Part shown: positions 21,610-33,345 of the stretch, piece after piece
Numbering within the stretch: position 1 is the stretch's first letter
Layout of the letters: every line of letters starts with the position of its first letter
Assembly (NCBI GenBank): GCA_002007465.1
Contig: LNAC01000136.1
Location: forward strand, 3,020,284-3,084,283
Length of the DNA stretch: 64,000 nt
Direction: 5' to 3'
DNA from: Ailurus styani
Taxonomy: Eukaryota; Chordata; Mammalia; Carnivora; Ailuridae
Notes under the pieces: model-generated
The model's input: only the letters and a program-made list of their open reading frames with translations
The model's database searches: none
Told to the model about the DNA's origin: nothing
Position numbers and translations under genes: made by a program

Positions 21610-23244
21610 ACCCATTAAGTTAAGCATCTGATGAACCCTAACAGCCTTTTCCCCAGAAAAAAATGCACATAATCATATACTTTACATACATTTTGGGGTT
21701 CAGAGGACCTTTGGTTACCTTAAAATCTATGTTAAGAACCTCGGTTCTGGAAGATTTGGAGTTTTTTTTCTTTTTTCATATGGACAACAGAATAATAATG
21801 GCAAATGAGTATTTGGTGCTTACTACGTGCCAGACAAGGAAGGTGACTTAAACCTCTTCTGTGCATGTGTGTGTGTGTGCACGTGTGCACGTGTGCAGAG
21901 CATTTTTCTCCAACTTCCAGCTGTTCGTTGTAGCCCAATGAAAGGAAATGAGGGGGGTAGCAGTAAAGACTTTAAAGTGCTCATCATTTTAGGCATGCTA
22001 AGAGTATGTGAGATTTGGTTAGAAAACGTGCTGAATTTCAGAGACAGCGATATATGGGTGTAGAGGGAGAAACTCACTGAGTTTATTTGGAATGGTTTTA
22101 CAGCATTGAAACAGTTCCCATTTGCTTTCTTCGGGGTGGGGGAAGAATTGGGCGGGCGGGGGAAGGGTGGCGTGGTGATGCAACTGAGTTCCAAAAATGA
22201 GCTTGGCAATTCGTGGAAAATACCCCAGGAAGGTTGATAAGAACTCTGAGTCATCAATTTACTTCTAAGTCAGCAATCTAAGGGCTATGAGGAAAATGAA
22301 GTTTATAGCATAATAAACACAACCGACAGCTAGCTCTGAAGTTCCCCATTCAGCACTGTGTTTAAGACCCAGTTTTGGCTTTCCTCAGCCACTCAACAGG
22401 AAATGCATAATGTCCTTCACCCTGTTGGTGGAGTGGAATTCCACCTAAAAGAAACCATGTGTTAGCAGATACTGTATCAGGCTTCCGTGCACAAGATATG
22501 GCACCGTATATCTAAATAAATCTCTGCCATTTGCTTCTCAAATCTGGGTGAGATTTCTCTCCACCACCCCCGCTTCTTCTAGAAGCATTTATGAAGGACT
22601 GACCCCGTAGTAGTTGCTCTTCGTAACGACCATGTAAAGAACAAGAGCATTCCGTTGATGACACGTACACGTATTCATTAGTTCTTCCTCATCTTTCTGG
22701 ACCCCAGATTTCCAGAAAGCTGAGAAACGGCAGTTCAAAGGGGCTCTGAAGTTTTTAACTCAAGCATGGTGGGGAAGAAAACAAGGCAGAGGGAACCCAG
22801 AGACCCTGCTCATATTTCCCATAAAACTTTGGAATTTTAAGGAAAAGGCTCTAAATGATAATCCATTTTTCAAGGTGGGGCACCGAAATGAGAAGTAAAA
22901 ATAAACCCTTTTATCCTTCGGTGAAAATAACCACTCACAAAGCTGGCAGAGGTTCTAAATCCATTTTTACTTTACATAACTTGAAGCCAAAGTCGAACTC
23001 GGCGCGCTGAACAGCCGCTGGGGGAGACCCGGTGCTCCAGCGCCAATGCTCAGCACTGAGGAGCTTCCCTCCGCCCGTTTGCCGCCGCTGGGGAGCTGGA
23101 GCAGACCCATGACAACGGGTGTTAATCATTGCCCCACGGGGCAATCTTAGTCACAAGTTCCTGCTAAAAGTGAAATCACCCCCTCTAGTTTAAAAACGGC
23201 TAAAAGCGTTATACTCCGTTCACGTTGCAATTTCTCCCTTTCAG
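21610..23244. other. Unique DNA upstream of the candidate exon
   Basis: No repeat recognised except (TG)n with TGCACG interruptions at 21868-21898. 23000-23110 is locally GC-rich with several CpG (GGCGCGC, CCGCCGC) and could hold an upstream exon or promoter for the exon at 23245, but no TATA box or splice donor stands out. Confidence 0.45.
21868..21898. repeat. (TG)n / TGCACG simple repeat
   Basis: TG units followed by alternating GTGTGCAC, a purine-pyrimidine alternating stretch able in principle to form Z-DNA. Confidence 0.9.
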
Positions 23245-23410
23245 GTTAAGCACATGGAAATTTGTTCAGCAATTCTTTTTACAGCACTGTTTCCATTAGT
23301 TGCTCCCACAAGCTGGAGTTTATCTGATTGTGTGGTGGATGGAAACTTCAGGATAAAATTCAATGGCCGAAGGCTGAGTGAAGTTTACCCTGGCTGTGGT
23401 TATGAAGAGG
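23245..23410 (+). CDS. Candidate exon of a secreted protein (unrecognised)
   Basis: An exon-like block bounded by a good acceptor (TTTCTCCCTTTCAG, ending at 23244) and a strong donor (GG|GTAAGTG at 23411). ATG at 23254 opens 52 codons plus one base (phase-1 donor). Residues 5-17 (SAILFTALFPLVA) are hydrophobic and look like a signal peptide, with likely cleavage near APTSWS-L. The mature start has two cysteines (residues 26 and 48) and the segment DCVVDGNFRIKFNGRRLSEV. The role would be secretion or a membrane receptor's N-terminus; I do not recognise the family. The ATG has C at -3 and G at +4. The frame is open from the acceptor to the ATG (three codons), so an internal exon is also possible. 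I could not find the next exon. No gene neighbour is visible within 20 kb on either side. Base composition is ordinary. It could still be a chance frame, but the joint occurrence of acceptor, ATG, signal peptide and donor argues for a real exon. Confidence 0.6.
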
Positions 23411-24592
23411 GTAAGTGAATGAACCTCTTTGTTGCTCTTGTGTTTATTTTCTCTTACGCTAGATTTTATACGCCATAAAATGCAAAAGGCATACTGTTGC
23501 AATTACAGTTAACCATTTAGATTTGCTTGATGATTGTTTTTAAGTGATCACAGGCCAAAACCAAGAAATTAAAACACACAATTAAGCATGCATGCCAAAC
23601 AAAATTGCTTCAGTTTCCTCTTGAAAAAAAAATTTTTATTAATTAAACAGCTTGTTTAGTTAATTGAACTGGTAGTGAAATGTCTTTCTGCATTGATGGA
23701 AAGCTGAACTGTTCAGTAAATAGATTTCTTCAAGGCCTAGAACAGTCCTGGGCGCAAAGAAGATTTTGTGGAAATAGCTAATGATTATTTCTCCCTCTCT
23801 TTTTTTTTAGTCTGCACTACATTAATGGGTTTTAGAAGGTATTTTTCCAGTCATTTGCATAAAATCTTATGTACTTGATACATCAATGATGAATGAAAAA
23901 GGAATTAGAAGATAAGGCTTTTACCTGAAAATAATTTCACATCTTTCCCACTATGATTCAAACTATGATTCCGTTTTTGAGAATATTAATGATCACTTTT
24001 CTTCTGAGTATTCAAAAAATTACTGAGATAACACACAGTTTACAACATTGCCCATCATTGTGAAAAGCTGGAAAAAACCAAATAAATGTTCATGAACAGG
24101 GTGGTGGCTAAATACACTGGAATGCTATGTAACCCATAAAAAAGAATGAAGAGAATCTGTATTTATTAACATGAAACCAGTCCAAATTGTATTAAGTTAA
24201 AAAAAGCAAGTTTCTAAAAATAATACATTAGTTAAGTATATCATTACTTTCTTCTTCTTCCTCTTCTTTTTTAATAAAAACAAATACCACTATCTACACA
24301 TACAAGTCTGTAGTAATACTCACCAAACCATTTACAGTGGCTACTTTTTGGGCGCTGAATACAAAAGTTTTCTATCTACTCTGTAGTCATTAGAATGCAA
24401 GTAGTAGGGATGTTGTTTTATTTACCGGTAAAACCTCAGCGTATATAAATAATTGTGTCTGGTACCTAATAGGCATTCAATAAATAGTGTTGACTGAATG
24501 AATACATGAATGAAGAGATTTCTGTAATATTCAAATTATTGAGACTTGGCATGGGTAATTTATAAGCAAAGAAAATCCACAAAATACCTTAA
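23411..24592. other. Probable intron, with old L1 and L2 pieces
   Basis: Follows the candidate exon's donor. Holds an old L1 3' fragment in sense at 24045-24360 and an L2-type tail at 24455-24515 ('ctaataggcattcaataaat', 'gactgaatgaatacatgaat'). No further exon recognised. Confidence 0.5.
24045..24360 (+). mobile_element. Old L1 3' fragment
   Basis: 'gctggaaaaaaccaaataaa', 'tggaatgctatgtaacccat' and 'aaaaaagaatgaagagaatc' are sense text of an old L1 3' end. Confidence 0.7.
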
Positions 24593-24795
24593 TTTTTTTT
24601 TTTTTTTTAGATTTTATTTATTTATTTGACAGAGAGAGAGAGAGCACAAGTAGGTAGAGAGGCAGGCAGGGAGACAGGGGGAAGCAGGCTCCCCACTGAG
24701 CAGGGAGCCCGATGCAGGCCTCGATCCCAGGACCCTGAGATCATGACCTGAGCTAAAGGCAGTGGCTTTAACCCACTGAGCCACCCAGGCGCCCC
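24593..24795 (-). mobile_element. CAN-SINE with TSD
   Basis: Complete reverse copy flanked by AAAATACCTTAATTTTT. Young head type (GTTAAAGCCACTGCC). Confidence 0.92.
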
Positions 24796-26640
24796 AAAAT
24801 ACCTTAATTTTTAAGTACAAAAAGTGACTTAGAACAACTTCCAAAGCCTCTAATACTTCTTTCCCACTTTTCAGAATACTTTCCTTTGTTTTCCTAGCTA
24901 ATTTCGGTTCAAAGGAAAATGAAAATGTTGTAGTTTCTATGCTCACTTAAGGTGTTCTGCCAAGGCTTCTTACTTTGGGTTTGATGTCTGCCCTCAGAAA
25001 TCTGTGCCTCTCACATCCCAGATTGCTGTTTAACTTCTTAGGCGCATGCCATCCTTCCAATTTGATTACCAACCCTGAAGATAACAGACTCTGTCTTACG
25101 ATCTTCTTTGTCCTCACTACTTAGCACAGGACCTCCCTAACAGTAGGGGGATACTTTTGTTGCTGCGTATCCTTTCCACAAACGTCTGTGTGGCTCTTGA
25201 CAGTGGAGTGCTACCAGAACCCTTCCTCATAAGCCAAGCATTGCACACAATAGGCCCCCGGTGCGTGTTTGTTGAATGAATCACTGGGGCTTGATCCTGG
25301 CACGTAATCTCTGCATACACAAGTGATTAGATTTGGTTTTGAGGGGGGGTGGGAGGAGGCTGTATCAGTTTGGGATCGTTTTCATTGCCAATAATAGACA
25401 CCTGACTGAACTGACAGAGGCACAGGAGAAAAGGAATTTATCAGTGCCCACAGCAGTTTAATAGTGCAGCTGGCTTGGGAAACAAGGGCCTCAAAATGAC
25501 ACCTCTGTCTCTCTCCTAAGTCTGTTCGCAGGCAGACTTTCTCTTTCGGATGGTAAAATAGCTGCCCAAATCTCTTCAAACCATATTCTTTTGATTCCAG
25601 TCCGGCAGAAAACATGTCCTTTGTTTCAGCAGCCCTATCTAGAAAACGAAGTCAGGACACTCAGTGAACCAACACTGAGTGTAGCCAGGAGACTTCATAT
25701 GTACTGGTTTCATGAGCTTCGAGGGTGAGGGGGAAGCCTCCAGCAGGCCCTGTGGGCTGAGGGACGGTCAGAGCCCAGAGGAAAAATCAAGGCTGTTGCC
25801 ATTGGAAAGGGGAATAGATGTCTGATAGTTGAATAGCAAAGGTCAAATGCAAAGGAAGATGACTATATATCATTCTTTTCTTTCCCACTCTCCCTAAATA
25901 TATACAAATATGCATGAGTAGCAGATACAAGAACCAATCAACTCCAGCTCTATAAAGATGTGCATATCTGCACTGTTACAAAGGTTGCAGATGGAAAGAT
26001 GAAGGGAGGAATTGATTAAATTGATTAAAGCCAGAATCCTAGTGTAGAGCAGTGACTCTCAAATTTGTTCCATATTGACATAACCATTACATCAGGGTTT
26101 CGAGTGTCAGGACCCAAGCTTCAGTACTTTTAGGCTCTTGAGTAAATTGTGCTGTAGCCAAGTTTGAGAACCAGTGTTCAAGAGAGATACCAGGGAGAAT
26201 CTAGAGTAGTTTTAAAGGTACATGAAACTGTGCTTTGAACATCGTAGATCCTCAATAAATAATCGGATAGTGAGGTTTACAGGCGGAGAAGAACATGACT
26301 GAGCATAGCAAGGGGCTCTTTGTGAACTGGCTACAGTGTGTAGGCATCACACTCATTTCTCACCATATATTTCTTCCTTCATAGTCAGGATTAAAGAATA
26401 TATACCTCTATTTACGGTGAGGAACTAGAAGTTCAAACAGATAAAACTTGCCGAAAGGCCAACCAATGAACGAAATAGGTCTGTTGAGCCCTGAATTCCA
26501 TATTCTCTCACAACATTACACAGACTTGGGTTTAAAGGTCAAGTCAGATGTTGGATGTAGCAACTAAATTTATCTGACTGAAGAATAGAGTATGTGGAAC
26601 AGTGATGAAGGCAGTCCTGAAAAATTGACAAATATAACAT
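24796..26640. other. Ancient-repeat and unique DNA, no gene seen
   Basis: 25240-25290 carries an L2-type tail (TTGTTGAATGAATCA). 26050-26185 resembles MER5A ('gcagtgactctcaaatttgt', 'tttgagaaccagtgttcaag'). 25360-25700 reads like an old repeat that I cannot name. Open frames here lack splice signals. Confidence 0.45.
26050..26185 (+). mobile_element. MER5-type hAT fossil
   Basis: Begins with GCAGTGACTCTCAAA and ends with TTTGAGAACCAGTG, a diverged pair of terminal inverted repeats of the MER5/Charlie type. Confidence 0.7.
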
Positions 26641-26885
26641 TATCTGCAGCATGGTTGGTTTGGCAACCTAGGGTCCATGGGCCAAATCCAGTCCACAGCT
26701 GCCTTCATAAACCAAATCTTGTTGGGACATAGCCATGCTCACTGTTTATGTATTGTCTACAGCTGCTTTTATGCTACGCTAGCAGAGCTGAGTCATGACA
26801 GATACCATATGGCTTGCAGAGCCTAATATATTTATTACCTAGCATTTCATAGAAAAAGTCTGCTGACCTGTGACCTAGAGTTTAC
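26640..26885 (+). mobile_element. Non-autonomous DNA transposon fossil
   Basis: 'gggccaaatccagtccacag', 'gggacatagccatgctcact', 'tttatgtattgtctacagct' and 'gaaaaagtctgctgacctgt' follow a very common old hAT-like MER element in order. Family name not certain. Confidence 0.6.
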
Positions 26886-28435
26886 ATTTCTGTGTGATCA
26901 GCAGTTCTGGGAAGGGATGAGATTGCCAATATCAATTAAGGACTGATAATAACTCTTAGTGCTGTATGAGTAGGATTCTCCAGGCACCCACTTTTTCACT
27001 CAATCAGTTAACATTTCATTTCTTGAGCATTTACAAAGTGCCAGACGCCCTGAACTCATAGTTTATTAGGCAGATAAAACAGTGGAAATGCAGTGCAATA
27101 AATTCTACAGTGAAAAATAGGATACTAAGGTATGATAACTTTTCTCTCTGCCTCTAGGCTACATGAGGACAGGCTTTGGTTCTGTTTTAGCTTATCATTG
27201 TCCACTCAGCTTCTAGCAGAGTGCCCACCAGGCAGCAGTAGGGGATCAGTAAGCATTTGGTGAATGAACTCATGAATGAATCCGTTAATATGATTGAGGT
27301 AACCATAGGATTCCAGGAGAACATACATAACCCAAACTCTGATAGGATGAGGTCTGGTTATGAAGCTGAAGAAGTAGAAGAAGTAAAGGGGGGGGGTGGG
27401 AGCAGCAAAGAGAGCATGGTGGTAGGAGTTCAGTGGCCCCACCTTGGAGGTCCACCGCAAAGTCTACCACCCAGGGACTGGATGGAAAGAGAACAGTGAG
27501 CCTGAGCAGTATTTGGTGGGAGATTTAATGTGAAAAGTGAAATAGAAAACAGTCTGGTTCCTGACTCAAACACCTCCAGGAGCTTCCTTCTGTCTACAGA
27601 GTAAAACCAAGTCCTCCAGAACTTGTGTTCTGCTAATTTAATTTTAATGCCCTTAGTTTCTTATGTCAGTTCCCAGTGTCTAGTTTGATGCTTTCTGATT
27701 GTATTTTATTTGCTCCTAACTCTGTGCTTTGTAGAAACATATGCTTACCCCTTAGGATGTCCCTTCCTCTCTCTCTAATCTATACTGTTCATGCTATAAA
27801 GCCCAACACAACTATGGCCCATCGGCAGACTTTTCCCACCCACCCTGAGCCTCACTGACACTTCCTTAATGTCATTTATGGATTCCATCACACATTGACA
27901 CCCACCACTCACTCTCAGATTTGGTAGTCAGGACTGCCTTGGGCTGGTTTGAGCCATTTCATGGGCTAATAATGCTTTGCAGGAAGCTTCATTAGGATGT
28001 GGTTTCCCAGAAAGAGGGAACATGAGAGGTTTCATATTCTCTTAACACCCAGAACAATATGTACACAATATTTGAGTAGACACTTACATACTTATTGAAT
28101 AAATACATGAATGAGTCAGATGAATAAAAGTTATGAGATTGGAAATGCTGCCAAAAAAAGGAAGTCAGAGAATGGAAAATAATTAGAGGAGATGCTTATA
28201 GGTTAGAGAAATAATTAGTACTTTGTAGTTAGAAGTATTCTCAAAAAGCATAGGTTTTGAAGGAAAATATTTAAGTTTATTTTAAAAAACTTTTTAGTAG
28301 AAATTCAGATGTGGAGAAATGAGTTAATTGACTTTTCAGTTTAGGACACTTAATCATCATTGATCTGTGTAAGGTACTGCTCTTGTTTTCATGTATTCAT
28401 TTGTTTATTTACTTATGTATGTTTTCCTTACTGTC
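26886..28435. other. L2-type tails and unique DNA, no gene seen
   Basis: 26985-27100 is an antisense L2-like piece ('cttgagcatttacaaagtgc'). 27150-27290 and 28040-28110 are sense L2 tails ('gcatttggtgaatgaactca', 'ttattgaataaatacatgaa'). The frame at 27257-27499 is L2-derived. Confidence 0.5.
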
Positions 28436-28439
28436 CTCT

Positions 28440-29180
28440 TTACCTATTGGTATTCCCCTTCACTACCACGGGAGTGGCTCTAATGTAGTTAATGTGTATC
28501 CTCTTTTTGTGTCTGTTTCTGAAAATGTTATTTTGTTTGTTTTTTAACATATATTTAAAACATTTATATATGAGGTGATATGACTCTCAACCTGCTTCTT
28601 ACCTTTTTTTATGAAGCATTAAGGTATTTAAGATCTATACATTTGCTATAGTATAGATCTATTGTTTCTGATTGTTACATAATACTTCATGAAGGGAATT
28701 TACCACATTTCACCAGTTACACCTCCAGTGATGGAAACCAACACCACCTCCAAACCTCTGTCACTACAAATTGTGATGAACATCCTTGTATTGTTTCCTC
28801 CTAGATCTAGTATGAGAGTTTATTTGGGAAAAATCTCCAGGAACGGCATTGCTGGATCACAGGGTATATGTCTGTTTAATTTGACCAAGGAGTACCAGAT
28901 TCCCCTGCAGAATGGTGGTGTTGGTTTATGCCCATGTTCCCTCCCTGTCCCACAAAGCAATGCACAGTTTCTATAAACTATAGCCCTACTAATACTTAGT
29001 GTTACCCAGCTTTCTAATTGTTGCTAGTCTAACAGTTAAAAATTGACATTTCATTGTTGTTTTAATTAGTGTTACTGTATTTATGAAAGAGTTTCAAAAT
29101 CTTGCTTGGCTCAGTTTCTTTGACTTTTTTTCCAAAAATTACCTGTTTGTAAATATTTCTCCATTTTTTTCCCTAAGGGA
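28440..29180 (-). mobile_element. Old L1 (L1ME-type) 3' fragment
   Basis: 'ttgtgatgaacatccttgta', 'ggcattgctggatcacaggg' and 'acatttcattgttgttttaa' are the complement of old L1 ORF2 end and 3'UTR. Decayed. Confidence 0.65.
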
Positions 29181-29339
29181 ATTCTTTTCTTTGTTGTTGT
29201 TGTTAATTTACAATTAAGTGCTTATTAAGTCATTTTTTCAACCAAGAAAATTAACTTAAATTATAGCATTGAATCACTTTACTGAATATCCCTTACTTAA
29301 TCTAATAACTTTACTATTATTAAACATTATTTCTGATTT

Positions 29340-29830
29340 TGAGGAGATAGCAGTGGCTGTATAGTTGTTAGATCTTCCCAAATCCCCACATATAAAATAT
29401 ATGGCAAAAATTAAAATCCATGAACAACATTTGCAACAAAACTGTGTAGACTTCAGCCTCTCTTCTGGCACGTGAGGAGACTAGAAGTTGCTACTCCAGG
29501 TGCCACAATAAGAAAAAAGCTGAACAAACTGAAAGTTAAGAGCTTTTCTTTGAAGAAATGTCACTAGAAACTTCTGAAACTGAAGTGCAAAGAGAAAAAA
29601 AGAATGAAAAAGAAACAGATATCCAGTTCTCTGAGACAAGTACAAACATACGTGTAATGGGAGAAGTGGGAAGGGTACATAGAAATATTTGAAGCAGTAA
29701 TGACTGGGAATTTCCCCAAAATTCATGACAAACACTAAACCACAGATCCAGGAACTCAGAGAACACCAAGATAAATACCAAACTAAGTGACAAGTAAGTA
29801 CTAGGAAACCCCAAATACAACCAAGTGGAG
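29340..29830 (+). mobile_element. HAL1/L1 ORF1-derived fragment
   Basis: Sense text such as 'gggaatttccccaaaattca' and 'aaccacagatccaggaactc' followed by AGAGAACACCAAGATAAATA resembles the ORF1 region of HAL1 or an old L1. Stops in all frames. Confidence 0.5.
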
Positions 29831-30148
29831 AGAATCGCCAATAACCAGACTGTATATCACCATGTCTGCATTCTCAGATCACAGAGCAATTATTATATGC
29901 TATATGTACCCTTTCCATTTTTAATGCTCATTCGTGATTAATTCTACAGGTAATCACACAGTATATTTAATGCCACCACCAGTACTCATGATGATGTCTC
30001 TTAGATCATTTTGGTTAAGTTGTTCTTTAGTAGATTACTTAGGAAAAGCTCATGAAAACAATATTCTCTGAGTCCTTGGCATGTGATCTGAGAATGCAGA
30101 CATGGTACAACTATTGAAAAGGGAGAGAATTATGGTAGCATGGGCAAA

Positions 30149-30462
30149 TTTTTTTCCAGAAATCATAATGATCAGTGGTACTATTAGAATTGGACTGCAG
30201 GGGCGTCTGGGCGGCTCAGTCCTTAAGTGTCTGCCTTTGGTTCAGGTCATGATCCCAGGGTACTGGGATTGAGCCCCACATCAGGCTCCCTGCTCAGTGG
30301 GAAGCCTGCTTCTCCCTCTCCCACTCCCCCTGCTTATGTTCCTTCTCTCACTGTGCCTTTCTCTGTCAAATAAATAAAATCTTAAAAAAAAAAAAGAATT
30401 GGACTGCAATTTTTTTTTCAGAAATCATAATCATCGGTAGTAGTATTGGAATCCGACTGCTG
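30149..30462. repeat. 52-bp tandem duplication split by a SINE
   Basis: Copy 1 at 30149-30200 and copy 2 at 30410-30462 share TTTTTTT(C)CAGAAATCATAAT and ATTGGA(C/A)..CTGC with scattered differences. Without the SINE and its TSD the two are adjacent. Confidence 0.8.
30201..30395 (+). mobile_element. CAN-SINE with TSD
   Basis: GGGGCGTCTGGGCGGCTCAG to AAATAAAATCTTAAAA. Direct repeat AGAATTGGACTGCA on each side. Older head type (TTAAGTGTCTGCC). Confidence 0.9.
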
Positions 30463-31980
30463 TGTTTGCATGGGATAAAGTAATGAAAAATTGATGGTAT
30501 TTCATTTTTTTGTCTCTGTCCTTGAGAACCAGGATTCTTTGTGTAGTTGAACAGAATACAGATTTAATATAAAGGAAATTAAATTTAAAAATGTTTAACC
30601 TGAATTTGAATTGTAATGTAACAAGATACTTTATTTCTCTACTGAGAAATTATAGAAGTAATGACCAACCAAGCTCCTGTGGGATCCAGACAATGGTCTT
30701 CCTCAAGAGCATTCCCAGTAGAATAAACCAGGTCTTCTTAGAGAAATAGCTAATTCTAGTTTTGGAGCCATTAAAGACTATTAGAATTATCTCAAATAAC
30801 TCAAGAGACAATGTGAAGAGGACTTCACTGATCAGAAATGGGACAAACTGAGTTTCAATAATGATGAGGATTGCAGTGGATTGCAAATTAGTTACCTGGT
30901 GCTGTGTGACAACTGTTCTGAAGTTTTGCTTAAAGCCAGATACATTATATCACACAGTTTCTCAGAGTCAGGAGTCCCAGAGTGGCTTAACTCTCTTACC
31001 TCTGTCTGAGTCCCTAATGAGACTGCAGTTAGGCCATTCACTGGGGACACGTTCATTTGCGTTTGGGTGTGGAAGATCCTCCCCAGAAGATCACTCCTGT
31101 GGCTCTTGGCAGGATGCTCCTCTTCTTCACTGTGTCGGCTTCTGCATAGGGCTGCTTACAACATGGCTTCCCTCTGAGGGCAGAGAAACCATGAGAGCAG
31201 CTCAGTGAGTGAGCACCGAGGATGGAAGCTGCCAACGTCTACAGCCTGATCTCAGAAGTGACACACCATCACTTCTGCTGTAGTTTATCGGTTACACAGA
31301 CCAAACCCCCTCCTTTGGGTAGGGGACTGTGCAAGATGTGAAGGCCAGAAGGCAAGGAGCATGAGGGGCCTTCTTGAACTCTGGCTCCTACAGTGTGAAA
31401 CCCATCAGATATGTTTAAATCCATGAGTTCACAATACTGTTCACAAACCTAGTTGGTCGCCCGAGGATGACGGCCAGCCACACACTATCTTGAGAACTGG
31501 GGAAATGAAAGAATCAAGCTTTCCTATATGAACTACAGCCAGAGTATTGAGCAAGCAGAGTAGATGAGTAAAGGATTTTTCTCATAAAATTATTTCAGCT
31601 AATGAAATGAAATGATAGGGTTGGAATATTATCCATATTACAACCCCCCGGTAAATGAATGAATGTGGGCAGTGAAAACGAAATGCGGCTGACAATGAAG
31701 AACAAAGAAAATCAGATTCATATGCCATCTGATGAAAGACCACACCACCATCTTGACCTTGCGGAAGAGGCTGAAACTGAGTCCATCAGGCCTGTGGATT
31801 CAATTGTTAGTTTGCAGTGGAAGCAGTAGGAGGAACACGTTGAACTAGACTGTGAATGTGCCACCAGCACACTCCAGACAAGGAAATCTCTATAGGCCAA
31901 GTGGCCTGGGTTATTCAACAGAAAAAGTGTAAGGAAAGAAAGGGATGCAGGGAAAATAAAAACAACCTAAAAAACCAATT
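30463..31980. other. Old repeats and unique DNA, no gene seen
   Basis: 30880-31400 follows a common old repeat ('gttacctggtgctgtgtgac' to 'tggctcctacag', with 'gtgacacaccatcacttctg' inside); a related copy lies at 40770-41150. I cannot name it with certainty. 31400-31980 shows nothing I recognise. Confidence 0.4.
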
Positions 31981-31989
31981 TAAAAAAAT

Positions 31990-32315
31990 GGGCAAGACTA
32001 CAGCAGCTAGGAATACATTCTTGGTTCATAAAATTAGGTTGGAATGCAAGGAAGCTATCAAAGCCAGGACAATAGAAGAAGGAAGGCGATTACTATGTAA
32101 GTCAAGACAGTGGTTGCTTTGGGGTGGCAGACGGGACTGTGGTTAAGATGGGGGATGTGGAGAGGCTTCTGCGTGGCTGGCCAACTCTTACGTCTTGACC
32201 CAGTAGGTAACTACCAGAGCTTTTACCTTTTAATCACACACTAAGGTATTAATTCATTTTATGCGATGTCCTTTATCTGTGTTTTATCTTATGATAAAAA
32301 GATAAAAAAAATTTC
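31990..32315 (+). mobile_element. Old L1 3' end
   Basis: 'agacagtggttgctttgggg', 'aggcttctgcgtggctggcc' and an A-rich end near 32310 fit an L1ME-type 3'UTR in sense. Confidence 0.5.
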
Positions 32316-33345
32316 TGAAGACAATGTGTGAACATAGTAAAATACTCAAATAGTGGAAAAATTTATAAAGTGAAAAGTCATTCTCCTTCTCAACCTATCA
32401 GTCCTTGAATTTTTTTTCCCCAGAGGTAGCCACTGTCACCTGCTTCTTGTGTATTTATCCAGAGAGATCTTATGCATATAAATCTCACACACACGTGTGC
32501 TTGTTCTATATGTATGTATGTGTGGATGTGTGTATAGATATATACACATATGTAATATGTAATATATGCACGTATGTAATATGCAATATGTAATATATAC
32601 ATATGTATACATATGTTTTATATATATATATAATTCCCTCTCTCATTTTAAAAGCATAAATGGTAGAATTAGAAGGCCGTGCACATGTTCTGATCTTTCT
32701 TTTACTGAATATTTTGTAGACTGTCCTCTACCCCATAAGCCCAAATTAGATAAAACTGATAACATCAGTCCCTCTTCCTAGGCTGCAACCAATATATTTG
32801 ACCTGTAAATAGAGTTTAAATAAGCAGGTACCTTTTCTAAGGATATACTTTGTAAAGTCAGTAAATGTGTTCCTAGTTTCTCAGTGTGGAGATACTGCTC
32901 ATAATGATTTTGAAGGTACACCTTTTTTCATAAAATTTAAAATTCACATGTCCTTTTTTTTTTTTAACTCAAGGTTTTGAGTTAAACAAACCCGCTCACC
33001 CTTTGATTCAGATAAGATAACCCCAAGGGAAGGGTGGTGGATTCTAGAGTTAGCAAAGTGCTCCTTCAGCATTTCCCTGAATGAACTCAGAGGTATTTTA
33101 TGGCAGGTGTCAAAACAACCCATGTGTGACTAACCTTTGTGCCTCTCAGTCGATAACCACCTGTTTGTGGTGGTAAGTAGGATTAGAGCAGACAGACGTG
33201 CCTTTAAACTCTAATCTTAGGCTAGTAAATATTTTCTGGGCATCAAATAGTATTCTAAAAAAAAAAATGTGGTGAGGTATTTTAACTATATATCTGTTTC
33301 CTTTAATTTTTTTTTTTTTTTTTGCTTTTTCAGTCACTTACGTGG
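32316..33345. other. Old L1 antisense piece and simple repeats
   Basis: 32380-32770 resembles an antisense old L1 ('ccagaggtagccactgtcac'). 32505-32640 inside it is an ATGT/TATA-rich simple repeat. Poly-T at 33308-33323. No gene. Confidence 0.45.
32505..32640. repeat. TATGTA/TAATATG-rich simple repeat
   Basis: Alternating ATGT, GTAATAT and ATATGTATAC units, ending in (TA)n. Imperfect. Confidence 0.85.
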
